Shown: positions 1-5,637 of the stretch, piece by piece
Layout: each line of letters opens with the position of its first letter
How positions within the stretch are numbered: position 1 is the stretch's first letter
Assembly (NCBI GenBank): GCA_003022985.1
Contig: PXTV01000019.1
Location: forward strand, 1 to 5,637
Length of the DNA: 5,637 bases
From: Bacteroidetes bacterium SW_11_45_7
Lineage (GTDB): Bacteria; Bacteroidota; Bacteroidia; Chitinophagales; SW-11-45-7
Reading direction: 5' to 3'
Made by a program: the position numbers and the translations under genes
The notes under the pieces: model-generated
Told to the model about the DNA's origin: nothing
Seen by the model: the letters and a program-made list of their open reading frames with translations, nothing else
The model's database searches: none

Positions 1-117
1 AAGCCAAATAAACTTGTTGCGGGCATACGTGAGGATACTATCCAACACAGGATGAGTCCACACGCCATTGATGAGACGAAAGAGAAACTGATCGTATTCG
101 AGTAGGGTTTCGATCAT
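1..117 (-). CDS. PAP2-family phosphatase, N-terminal fragment (runs off window)
   Basis: Reading the minus strand from an ATG at 117-115 gives 39 open codons to the window edge, beginning MIETLLEYDQFLFRLINGVW and continuing with a THPVLD...FIWL pattern. A short amphipathic start, an LLxxDxxLFxxIN segment, then a PxLDxxL and a W near the first membrane helix is how many Bacteroidota PAP2 (type 2 phosphatidic acid phosphatase) proteins begin. Members are polytopic membrane enzymes that dephosphorylate lipid phosphates such as undecaprenyl diphosphate, and some act on lipid A. The catalytic motifs (KxxxxxxRP, PSGH, SRxxxxxHxxxD) would lie outside the window, so activity and substrate cannot be judged. 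The start codon overlaps the stop of the methyltransferase gene (ATGA at 114-117), which suggests co-transcription and translational coupling. The family call rests on N-terminal pattern only; another small membrane protein remains possible. Confidence 0.62.
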   Translation of the reverse strand, partial: MIETLLEYDQFLFRLINGVWTHPVLDSILTYARNKFIWL

Positions 118-848
118 GGTTTGCGCGCTATCAGAATAAGCCGATCGGATGTTAATTCATCATAGGTATTGAGATCGTAATCGCCAAAGCAATTGATCAT
201 CTCAAAGCCGGTTCGATCAAAATAACGTTGAAAATCCTTGAGCCGCAGGGTTTTGACACTTTCCTGAAAAACATGTTCAATATCCTGATCAACCACAGTA
301 ATCGTCTTGGTGATGTAATTACCCTGTAGTTCGCGTTCAAGATGAAAGTCGATACCGTCAAGCCTGATGTCCTCCTCTGGCGTAAAGTTTTGCGTTGCTT
401 TCGTTGTATTCAAATAATCGATAACAAAAATTCCCTGCTGTTGAAGTGAAGTCTCCAGGGCTCTCAGGGTTTGGCAATTGCCTTCATCATCGAAATAGCC
501 AAAACTGGTAAAAAGGTTGAGCACATAGTCAAAATAATCAGCACGAACAGGTTTACGCATGTCCCATACAAAAAAGCTCAGATTGTCGCTTTCATATTGA
601 GCTGCCTCCCTGATATTGTCCGGGGCAATATCTACTCCTATTACCCGGTATCCTTTCCGGGCGAGTTGCAGCGCGTGCCGCCCTTTACCACAGGCTAAAT
701 CCAGAAACGATGCATTGTGGGCGGGCTCAAGGTAGGATACCAAATTATTGATAAAGCGCGAAGCCTCTTCCCTATCACGATTCTGGTATAGAATATGATA
801 ATAAGGGGAATTAAACCAATCTTTATACCATTCGTCTTGCTTCACCAT
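114..848 (-). CDS. class I SAM-dependent methyltransferase
   Basis: This complete 244-residue protein has the Rossmann-type SAM-binding fold signatures in order. Motif I is FLDLACGKGRH at residues 48-58, with the glycine-rich loop that contacts SAM. An acidic end of strand 2 follows (VIGVDIA, Asp73, expected to bind the ribose hydroxyls), then an Asp96 loop (WDMR). The motif IV region is FDYVLNLFTSFGYF at 106-119. The N-terminus (DEWYKDWFNSPYYHILYQNRD) is typical of a Bacteroidota group of cytosolic methyltransferases with no established substrate. The C-terminal half (about 150-244) is a beta-rich extension that may shape the acceptor site. No RNA- or DNA-methylase NPPY-type motif is seen, so a small molecule or protein target is possible but unproven. 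The ATG at 848-846 fits because the conserved N-terminal motif begins within a few residues. The gene heads a two-gene minus-strand unit with the PAP2-like gene. Confidence 0.9.
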   Translation of the reverse strand: MVKQDEWYKDWFNSPYYHILYQNRDREEASRFINNLVSYLEPAHNASFLDLACGKGRHALQLARKGYRVIGVDIAPDNIREAAQYESDNLSFFVWDMRKPVRADYFDYVLNLFTSFGYFDDEGNCQTLRALETSLQQQGIFVIDYLNTTKATQNFTPEEDIRLDGIDFHLERELQGNYITKTITVVDQDIEHVFQESVKTLRLKDFQRYFDRTGFEMINCFGDYDLNTYDELTSDRLILIARKP

Positions 849-1022
849 AGTGCTTTCGCCATTATACAGAACGCGGGGTGCGAGAAAATAATGTTGTCAA
901 GTGGCGCTGAGGAAAGTAAAATCCAGGTCAATCGGACATTACAACCAAAAAGCAAATCAAAAGAAAACCGCCTTTTTCACCACTAAAAACAGTACCTTTG
1001 CACGCTCAAAAATAACTGAAAA
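849..1022. promoter_or_regulatory. divergent intergenic region between methyltransferase and glmM
   Basis: These 174 bases separate two genes transcribed away from each other, so promoters for both should lie here. The glmM side has a good candidate at 993-1000. On the minus-strand side I see only weak pieces: TTGATTTG (bases 960-953, one mismatch to TAnnTTTG), and TTGACA (900-895) with TATAAT (866-861). The last pair is 28 bases apart, too far for a normal sigma-70 promoter. No coding sequence is convincing; the short open frame across 795-986 looks like chance and partly overlaps the methyltransferase gene. Confidence 0.55.
993..1000 (+). promoter_or_regulatory. Bacteroidota-type -7 element of the glmM promoter
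   Basis: TACCTTTG matches the Bacteroidota -7 consensus TAnnTTTG exactly. It ends 22 bases before the glmM TTG start, so transcription would begin near 1004-1008 and leave a leader of only about 15-19 bases. No good -33 TTTG is present at the expected distance; only a T-run (973-977) lies slightly too near. The position and exact match make this the strongest promoter call in the window. Confidence 0.65.
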
Positions 1023-2426
1023 TTGACGTTAATTACATCCATAGCCGGTATAAGAGGGACAATTGGCGGAAATCCCGGAGATGCCCTCACACCGTCCGAC
1101 ATAGTGAAATACACTGCTGCCTATGCCCAATGGGTAAAAGATCGTGATCAATCGCCAAACGTTGTTATTGGCAGAGATGGCCGTGTGTCAGGCCCTATGG
1201 TAAGAAATTTAGTTGCAGGCACCCTCCGGGCAATGGGCGTCAATGTCATCGACCTTGGCTTATCGACAACGCCTACAGTGGAAATGGCAGTCACGTGGGA
1301 AAATGCAGGTGGCGGCATCATCATCACTGCAAGCCACAACCCACGGCAATGGAATGCTCTTAAGTTATTAAACAATCTTGGTGAATTTCTTTCTGAACAA
1401 GACGGGCAAGATGTTTTACACATTGCTGAGACCAATCAATACAAATTCGTTAGTGTGAATCATCTTGGTCATTACCAAACCAGAAATGATGCTATTCAAC
1501 AACACATTGATGCTGTCCTCAACTTATCGCTGGTTACCAAGCAAGCCATTCAAAAACGTGACTTGAAGATTGTGGTGGATTGCGTCAATTCAACAGGTGG
1601 TATTGCTGTCCCCGCCCTACTCCGGTCGCTCGGAGTTGAAAACATCGTAGAGCTCTCCTGTACACCAAACGGCAATTTTCCCCACAATCCTGAACCATTG
1701 CCGGAAAACCTGACAACCTTAGCCAACGAGGTTGACAAGAAAAATGCCGATCTCGGTATTGCCGTGGACCCGGATGTTGACCGTCTGGCTTTTGTGTGCG
1801 ATGACGGCTCCATGTTTGGCGAGGAATACACGTTAGTGTCAGTTGCGGATTATGTGCTGTCCCATGAACAAGGCAGTACCGTATCCCACCTGTCCTCTAC
1901 AAGTGCGCTTCAGGACATAACCGAACAACACGGATGCTCCTATTTTCCTTCAGCCGTAGGTGAGGTCAATGTGGTGGCGAAGATGAAAGAAAAAGAAGCC
2001 ATTACAGGGGGCGAGGGGAATGGTGGTGTCATCTATCCTGCTCTTCACTATGGGCGGGATGCGTTGGTTGGCATTGCCCTGTTCTTAAGTCATCTTGCGC
2101 TTTACAATAAGCCGAGCTCTGTGCTCAGGAACAAGTATCCGGATTATCAAATGGTGAAAAACAAGGTAGAGTTATCGCCCGATATCGACCTTGATGCACT
2201 TTTGACAAGGCTACAACAAAAGTACCAGAACAAGCCGGCCATTACAGAGGATGGACTCAAGCTTTATTTTGACAACGACTGGGTTCATTTACGGAAATCC
2301 AACACGGAACCGGTCATCCGCATATATGCCGAAAGTACTTCCGAAACCACTGCAGATAACCTGATGCGTAAACTCATGGAAGACCTCAAATCGCTCTCCA
2401 AAGGGGAAGAAGCAGAAGCTGATTAG
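1023..2426 (+). CDS. glmM: phosphoglucosamine mutase (alpha-D-phosphohexomutase family)
   Basis: This 467-residue cytosolic enzyme is predicted to interconvert glucosamine-6-phosphate and glucosamine-1-phosphate, the step before UDP-GlcNAc synthesis. All four hexomutase active-site loops are present: the phosphoserine loop ITASHNP (catalytic Ser104), the Mg2+ loop DPDVDR (Asp249, Asp251, Asp253), the sugar-recognition loop GGEGNGG (329-335), and the phosphate-binding loop RKSNTEP (424-430, Arg433 following). Length and N-terminus (MTLITSIAGIRGTIGG) match Bacteroidota proteins annotated as GlmM. The start is TTG at 1023: an in-frame TGA sits at 1017-1019, and the next in-frame ATG is codon 59, inside the fold. 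There is no clear Shine-Dalgarno sequence. The sugar loop GEGNGG and the DPDVDR loop differ from the GEQSGH and DGDxDR of E. coli-type GlmM and resemble the archaeal-type branch, so phosphomannomutase or phosphoglucomutase activity is not excluded. Confidence 0.92.
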   Translation: MTLITSIAGIRGTIGGNPGDALTPSDIVKYTAAYAQWVKDRDQSPNVVIGRDGRVSGPMVRNLVAGTLRAMGVNVIDLGLSTTPTVEMAVTWENAGGGIIITASHNPRQWNALKLLNNLGEFLSEQDGQDVLHIAETNQYKFVSVNHLGHYQTRNDAIQQHIDAVLNLSLVTKQAIQKRDLKIVVDCVNSTGGIAVPALLRSLGVENIVELSCTPNGNFPHNPEPLPENLTTLANEVDKKNADLGIAVDPDVDRLAFVCDDGSMFGEEYTLVSVADYVLSHEQGSTVSHLSSTSALQDITEQHGCSYFPSAVGEVNVVAKMKEKEAITGGEGNGGVIYPALHYGRDALVGIALFLSHLALYNKPSSVLRNKYPDYQMVKNKVELSPDIDLDALLTRLQQKYQNKPAITEDGLKLYFDNDWVHLRKSNTEPVIRIYAESTSETTADNLMRKLMEDLKSLSKGEEAEAD

Positions 2427-2453
2427 TTGTCTATGAATTTTATATTGACCTTT

Positions 2454-2496
2454 AATGTTGCATCGGATGAGTAAATCATCAGCTTTGCAATTCATT
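2454..2496 (+). repeat. interrupted inverted repeat (three-part stem)
   Basis: Three nested complementary segments pair about one centre: AATG (2454-2457) with CATT (2493-2496), TTGCA (2458-2462) with TGCAA (2486-2490), and GATGA (2466-2470) with TCATC (2476-2480). That is 14 pairs around a 5-base loop GTAAA, with a 2-base bulge and one internal loop. It is not followed by a T-run, so it is not a typical terminator. It could be an operator or a leader structure, or chance pairing in AT-rich DNA. Confidence 0.4.
2457..2487 (+). promoter_or_regulatory. candidate promoter for the cysteine desulfurase gene
   Basis: CAGCTTTG (2480-2487) has one mismatch to the Bacteroidota -7 consensus TAnnTTTG. 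GTTG (2457-2460), close to the -33 TTTG, lies 19 bases upstream, which is near the normal spacing. Transcription would start around 2491-2495 and give a leader of about 45 bases before the ATG at 2539. Both elements are imperfect and they lie within the inverted repeat, so this is a tentative call. Confidence 0.35.
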
Positions 2497-2538
2497 CGTG
2501 AGTCATTTGTTGGTATGCTAAAATCGTAATGAAAGACC

Positions 2539-3678
2539 ATGTCAATTTATCTCGATAACGCTGCTACCACATGTATTGATAACCAGGTAATGGAGGCCAT
2601 GCTGCCTTACCTGAAGGACTGTTATGGGAATCCTTCTTCCACACACAGTTTTGGCCGGGAAACGAAAGCTGCTATTGAACAAGCCCGCAAAACAGTAGCC
2701 GGTCATTTCAACGTTACACCCGGAGAAATTTTCTTTACCTCGGGCGGTACGGAATCCAACAATACGGCAATCAAGTGCGCTGTTCGCGATTTCTCTATCG
2801 ATCATATCATTTCGTCTCCCATTGAGCATCATTGTGTCCTGGATACTGTTGAGCACCTTGCCGAGCAGGGCACAATAACGCCCCATTATGTCAGAATCCT
2901 TGAAGACGGCCATATCGATCCGGAGCACCTTACTGAATTGCTGAGCTCATTGGAAGGCAATACATTGGTTTCCCTGATGCATGCCAACAACGAGATTGGC
3001 ACGGTATTGCCCCTAAAACAAGTAGGTGACATCTGCAAGGAATACGGTGCCTTGTTCCATTCTGATACTGTCCAGACCGTTGCCCACTATCCGCTTGATC
3101 TGCACGAGCTCAATGTTGACATGGTCTCCGGTTCAGCCCACAAGTTTCACGGCCCTAAGGGAAGCGGCTTCCTGTATGTGAATAAAAACCTTAAGCTGGA
3201 TGCCTTCATCCATGGTGGTGGCCAGGAACGCAGCATGCGGTCCGGAACGGAAAACCTCTACGGAATTGTGGGCTTAGCCAAAGCTTTTGATATTGCCTGT
3301 CATGAGATGAACGACCAGAACGAGCATATCCTTGAATTAAAGCAGTACATGGCTGATCAACTCCACCAAAATGTGCCCGATATCCAATTCAACGGAGATA
3401 TTGGTCATGATCAGCTTTGCACAGTGCTCAATGTTTCTTTCCCCAAAAGCGATCAAAGCGAGATGTTCCTGCTCAATCTTGATATGGAGGGTATTGCAGC
3501 TTCCGGTGGCAGTGCCTGTAGCTCGGGGGCCGATGCGGGCTCACATGTACTGAACGAGCTTAATGTTGATCCTCACCGCCCGTCTGTGCGCTTTTCTTTT
3601 AGCAAATACAATACAAAAGAAGAGATCGATACTGTGGTGGAGAAGATTAAGGCGCTTTATCCCGTAGCTGCTAAATAG
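2539..3678 (+). CDS. cysteine desulfurase, NifS/IscS family (PLP-dependent)
   Basis: This complete 379-residue class V aminotransferase-fold enzyme converts L-cysteine to alanine and leaves a persulfide on its own cysteine for Fe-S cluster assembly or tRNA thiolation. Key residues are visible: YLDNAATT at the N-terminus, the TSGGTESNN phosphate-binding stretch (67-75), His97 in PIEHHCV (stacks on PLP), NNEIG (150-154), Asp176 and Gln179 in SDTVQT, and the Schiff-base Lys202 in SAHKFHGPKG. RSGTEN (234-239) follows, then the persulfide Cys327 in GGSACSSG and Arg351 in RFSFSK, the expected substrate-binding arginine. The SACSSG loop and its length place it with class I (NifS/IscS), not SufS. NifS and IscS roles cannot be separated here because no scaffold, ferredoxin or regulator gene is adjacent. 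The ATG follows a weak purine stretch (GAAAGA) and gives the standard family N-terminus. Confidence 0.94.
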   Translation: MSIYLDNAATTCIDNQVMEAMLPYLKDCYGNPSSTHSFGRETKAAIEQARKTVAGHFNVTPGEIFFTSGGTESNNTAIKCAVRDFSIDHIISSPIEHHCVLDTVEHLAEQGTITPHYVRILEDGHIDPEHLTELLSSLEGNTLVSLMHANNEIGTVLPLKQVGDICKEYGALFHSDTVQTVAHYPLDLHELNVDMVSGSAHKFHGPKGSGFLYVNKNLKLDAFIHGGGQERSMRSGTENLYGIVGLAKAFDIACHEMNDQNEHILELKQYMADQLHQNVPDIQFNGDIGHDQLCTVLNVSFPKSDQSEMFLLNLDMEGIAASGGSACSSGADAGSHVLNELNVDPHRPSVRFSFSKYNTKEEIDTVVEKIKALYPVAAK

Positions 3679-3727
3679 TGCCTTTCCCGTGCCACGCATC
3701 TCATTCCTCTCAACTTTTATAAAATTA

Positions 3728-3766
3728 ATCATGAGGTGTAAAAATTATACACATCCCTTTCATGAT
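3728..3766 (+). repeat. imperfect hairpin downstream of the desulfurase gene
   Basis: ATCATGA (3728-3734) is the exact reverse complement of TCATGAT (3760-3766). Inside it, GG (3735-3736) can pair with CC, and GTGTA (3736-3740) with TACAC (3748-3752), around an A/T loop; the right arm carries extra bulged bases. It lies 50 bases after the desulfurase stop and could help protect or end the transcript. It is followed by AAGGGG, not a T-run, so it is not a standard rho-independent terminator. Confidence 0.35.
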
Positions 3767-3848
3767 AAGGGGCCAATCCAATAGCGATACAATCACCATT
3801 TCGGGACGCTAACCATTAAAACCTTCCAACTTTTCCACATCCATCAAT

Positions 3849-3884
3849 GAATGCATTCTTCTCAAACTCCACGAGAATGCGTTC
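3849..3884 (+). repeat. paired GAATGCrTTC palindromes / 12-bp hairpin
   Basis: GAATGCATTC (3849-3858) is a perfect 10-base palindrome, and GAATGCGTTC (3875-3884) is a near copy differing at one base, with centres 26 bases apart. Because each is self-complementary, the two can also pair with each other. GAATGCATTCTT (3849-3860) against GAGAATGCGTTC (3873-3884) gives 12 consecutive pairs, including two G-U, around the loop 3861-3872. Two symmetric sites about 2.5 helical turns apart just ahead of a gene is a common operator layout. The alternative is a transcript hairpin, perhaps a weak terminator, since only a short TTT follows at 3886-3888. Confidence 0.5.
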
Positions 3885-3889
3885 CTTTG
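3882..3889 (+). promoter_or_regulatory. candidate -7 element for the SNF2 helicase gene
   Basis: TTCCTTTG has one mismatch to TAnnTTTG and resembles the glmM element TACCTTTG. It would place the transcription start near 3893-3897, about 50 bases before the ATG. No clear -33 TTTG is found at the right distance. Its first three bases lie inside the second GAATGCrTTC site, so a protein bound there would be expected to block it. Confidence 0.35.
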
Positions 3890-3944
3890 TGCATTTACGT
3901 CATTGAGCAGAACAATATATTAGTAACAGCATCATTTCATTGCA

Positions 3945-5637
3945 ATGCTTTATCAGTATCACCGGGATTGGGAAACCAGTTTGTACGAGTTGATCTTTGT
4001 GGTAAGTGAAGATCCGCACATCAACTACTTCATTGCTACTTATGTTGTCCTGAAAGACGATAAAGGGGAATATACCTACAGTACACACCGCGTCTACACG
4101 AACACCATTTGTGATTACGGCCTTACGCTAACTGAAGACGGCTGCGAGCTTTTCGCCAACATTGAGCAGTTAGCCCCTCCTCAGCTCGAAGAGCAGTTCC
4201 AACCCAACAAGCGAAAATCGTACACCTTGCGTGAGCTCGTGAAAAATGAGGAAATCCGAAAAACTATCCATCAATATGTTGATAATCGATTCGGACCCAT
4301 ACTGGAGCTGATTCATCAAAACAAGGCCGGGGTCTTTTTTCAATACAATGAATCCACCAAACTAACGCGTCATCCAATTACCCTTGCCGAAACATCAATC
4401 GATGCTGTCTTTCACTTTCAACGGACATCTGAAGGGGTTAACTACAGCTTATCAGCATCGGTGGGTGATGAAGAAATCATCCTTACCGGGCGCGAAGTTC
4501 ATATCCTCTGCAACAAACCCGGATGGCTCATTATAGATGGTGTTCTCTACAAAACCAACGAAAGTCTTAACGGTAAACTTTTCCAGCCATTTGTTACAAA
4601 AGATGCCATCACAATCCCCAAATCCAAAGAGCGGGAATATTTCGAAAAGTTCATTATTAACAAGGTGCGCAACAACAGCGTCAATGCCGAAGGATTTGCC
4701 ATAAGCACCAGCAGTCCTGATCCTTACCTGAGCCTTTCCCTCGTAACCGAGCCCTTTGATGATCACCATCTCCTTGCTGCTTACTTTTACTACAACAACG
4801 AGCAATTTTTTGCCCGGGATCAGCGCCACGAGAAAGTCAGCATAGGATTTAATGATGAAGGCGACATCAACCTGTTCAAAACTGAGCGCAATAAGGAACA
4901 GGAACGTGCTCTACTTGCTCAATTGGATGATCTGGGTTTTGAGAAGTGGAAAGACGGCTATTATAAACTGGCTAATAGCAATGGCAATGGTCATGATCAA
5001 GAAGCGATCTATGAATTGGTTGACCGCTTAGCCGATCTCCGTGAAACGCTTGCCCGGCAAAACATCTACCTGGATCATAACCCGCGGCACCACGTACCGA
5101 TGAGTTTCCACAAGCCCGAGCTTTCGTTTGCTGTAGAAAGCAATACCGATTGGTTCGACATCAAGGCAACCGTGACAATTGGGGATTATTCCTTCCCTTT
5201 CACCGATTTTTACGATCACATTCTCAATGGCAAAAGGGAATTCGAGCTGCCTGACGGGTCAATTGCCATCCTGCCCAATGAATGGTTTGCCCAATACCGC
5301 GAATTGCTTACCATGGGTGAGCAAGAGCAGGACCATATCTACCTCAACTATTATCAAGGCGTCCTGCTGCAAGAGCTCAATAACGCGAATAAAAACCAAC
5401 AAGACGGAATTGGAACGGAATTCAATATTGGCCATCCCACGAAAGATGTACCGCTTTCCTCTTCGCTAAAAGCCAATTTGCGCCCGTATCAACAGTATGG
5501 CGTCAACTGGATGGAGCACATAAGGGAAAATGGGTTTGGCGGTTGCCTGGCTGATGAAATGGGCCTTGGGAAGACGCTTCAAACATTGGCGATGCTATTG
5601 TATCAAAAGGAACGCCTCCTGGCAGGCTTTCATCATG
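3945..5637 (+). CDS. SNF2/HepA-family helicase, N-terminal 564 codons (runs off window)
   Basis: One uninterrupted frame runs from the ATG at 3945 to the window end. In-frame stops TAG and TAA at 3921-3926 and the lack of any earlier ATG support this start; no Shine-Dalgarno sequence is evident. The protein begins [16 protein letters not shown]. Residues 1 to about 500 form a long, mainly alpha/beta N-terminal region without a cysteine-rich SWIM-type zinc finger. Residues about 392-455 (ELSFAVES, W403-[14 protein letters not shown] at 436-444) resemble the bacterial SNF2-associated segment. The ATPase core starts at [12 protein letters not shown] (512-523), a Q-motif-like stretch, followed by Walker A in DEMGLGKT (537-544, with Lys543 and Thr544). 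The DEAH box and second RecA lobe lie outside the window. Members are cytosolic ATP-driven translocases that remodel nucleic-acid-bound proteins, including RapA/HepA acting on RNA polymerase; the role here is unknown. No restriction or defence partner is visible upstream. Confidence 0.9.
   Translation, partial: MLYQYHRDWETSLYELIFVVSEDPHINYFIATYVVLKDDKGEYTYSTHRVYTNTICDYGLTLTEDGCELFANIEQLAPPQLEEQFQPNKRKSYTLRELVKNEEIRKTIHQYVDNRFGPILELIHQNKAGVFFQYNESTKLTRHPITLAETSIDAVFHFQRTSEGVNYSLSASVGDEEIILTGREVHILCNKPGWLIIDGVLYKTNESLNGKLFQPFVTKDAITIPKSKEREYFEKFIINKVRNNSVNAEGFAISTSSPDPYLSLSLVTEPFDDHHLLAAYFYYNNEQFFARDQRHEKVSIGFNDEGDINLFKTERNKEQERALLAQLDDLGFEKWKDGYYKLANSNGNGHDQEAIYELVDRLADLRETLARQNIYLDHNPRHHVPMSFHKPELSFAVESNTDWFDIKATVTIGDYSFPFTDFYDHILNGKREFELPDGSIAILPNEWFAQYRELLTMGEQEQDHIYLNYYQGVLLQELNNANKNQQDGIGTEFNIGHPTKDVPLSSSLKANLRPYQQYGVNWMEHIRENGFGGCLADEMGLGKTLQTLAMLLYQKERLLAGFHH

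Larger units (their letters stand above)
2427..2538. other. intergenic region glmM - cysteine desulfurase with stem-loop potential
   Basis: This 112-base AT-rich spacer has no open reading frame of note and no GC-rich stem followed by a T-run, so no intrinsic terminator for glmM is visible. It holds a broken inverted repeat at 2454-2496 and a candidate promoter (2457-2487). The gap is long for two tightly coupled genes, which suggests that the desulfurase has at least some transcription of its own. Confidence 0.5.
3679..3944. other. intergenic region desulfurase - SNF2 helicase
   Basis: This 266-base pyrimidine-rich and AT-rich spacer has stops in all forward frames and no convincing small gene; the best forward ORF, from the ATG at 3731, is only 17 codons. 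It contains the palindrome TTTTATAAAA (3715-3724), an imperfect hairpin (3728-3766), and a pair of GAATGCrTTC sites (3849-3884) overlapping a candidate promoter. No textbook intrinsic terminator for the desulfurase gene is seen. Confidence 0.6.

Noticed and set aside
861..900. TTGACA and TATAAT on the minus strand ahead of the methyltransferase, looking like a sigma-70 promoter.
   Set aside because: The spacing is 28 bases where about 17 is needed, and TATAAT would leave a leader of only a few bases. Bacteroidota also do not usually use this consensus.
795..986. Open frame of 63 codons on the plus strand reaching into the divergent spacer.
   Set aside because: It overlaps the methyltransferase gene start antisense, has no family-like motif and no promoter or ribosome site. 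The spacer part looks like regulatory DNA.
3715..3724. TTTTATAAAA palindrome after the desulfurase gene, considered as a terminator or binding site.
   Set aside because: It is a short pure A/T palindrome of a kind expected by chance in AT-rich spacers, and it cannot form a stable terminator stem.
3541..3732. Minus-strand open frame across the desulfurase 3' end.
   Set aside because: It is antisense to the conserved C-terminus of the desulfurase and its translation has no recognisable motif.
4452..4829. Minus-strand open frame of 125 codons inside the helicase region.
   Set aside because: It is a shadow of the continuous plus-strand helicase frame from 3945, which ends in recognisable SNF2 motifs.
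1..5637. Possible defence island, prompted by the SNF2 helicase and a methyltransferase in the same window.
   Set aside because: The methyltransferase lacks DNA-methylase motifs and faces the other way, with housekeeping glmM and a cysteine desulfurase between them. No nuclease, phage or mobile gene is visible.

Overview
The window looks like ordinary chromosomal sequence from a member of the Bacteroidota. Three things point there: the encoded proteins match the style of Bacteroidota homologues, the leaders lack clear Shine-Dalgarno sequences, and an intact TAnnTTTG promoter element (TACCTTTG) lies just ahead of the glmM gene. By eye, GC is a little under half and similar across the genes. 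The exact genus cannot be read from the sequence. No mobile element, CRISPR array, tRNA, rRNA or phage gene is visible.

Layout: positions 1-848 hold two minus-strand genes that overlap by four bases: a class I SAM-dependent methyltransferase (114-848) and, downstream of it, the first 39 codons of what looks like a PAP2-family membrane phosphatase (1-117, running off the window). A 174-base divergent intergenic region (849-1022) separates them from three plus-strand genes. These are a phosphoglucosamine mutase, glmM (1023-2426, TTG start), a PLP-dependent cysteine desulfurase of the NifS/IscS class (2539-3678), and the first 564 codons of a large SNF2/HepA-type helicase (3945-5637, running off the window). 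The helicase is cut just after its Walker A motif. It has no stop in the window and is easily missed by a search for closed ORFs.

The genes do not form one obvious pathway. GlmM supplies GlcN-1-P for UDP-GlcNAc, and hence peptidoglycan and lipopolysaccharide. The PAP2 protein, if it acts on undecaprenyl diphosphate or lipid A, would also be an envelope enzyme. The desulfurase supplies sulfur for Fe-S clusters or tRNA thiolation. The helicase is a stand-alone DNA/RNA-polymerase-remodelling type whose role cannot be assigned. The 112-base and 266-base gaps between the plus-strand genes each carry inverted-repeat structure and a candidate promoter, so the three genes are probably not a tight operon.

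The most noteworthy non-coding signal is a pair of GAATGCrTTC palindromes, 26 bases apart, overlapping a candidate promoter ahead of the helicase gene. The same bases can also fold into a 12-bp hairpin. I found no convincing evidence for a new biological system in the window.
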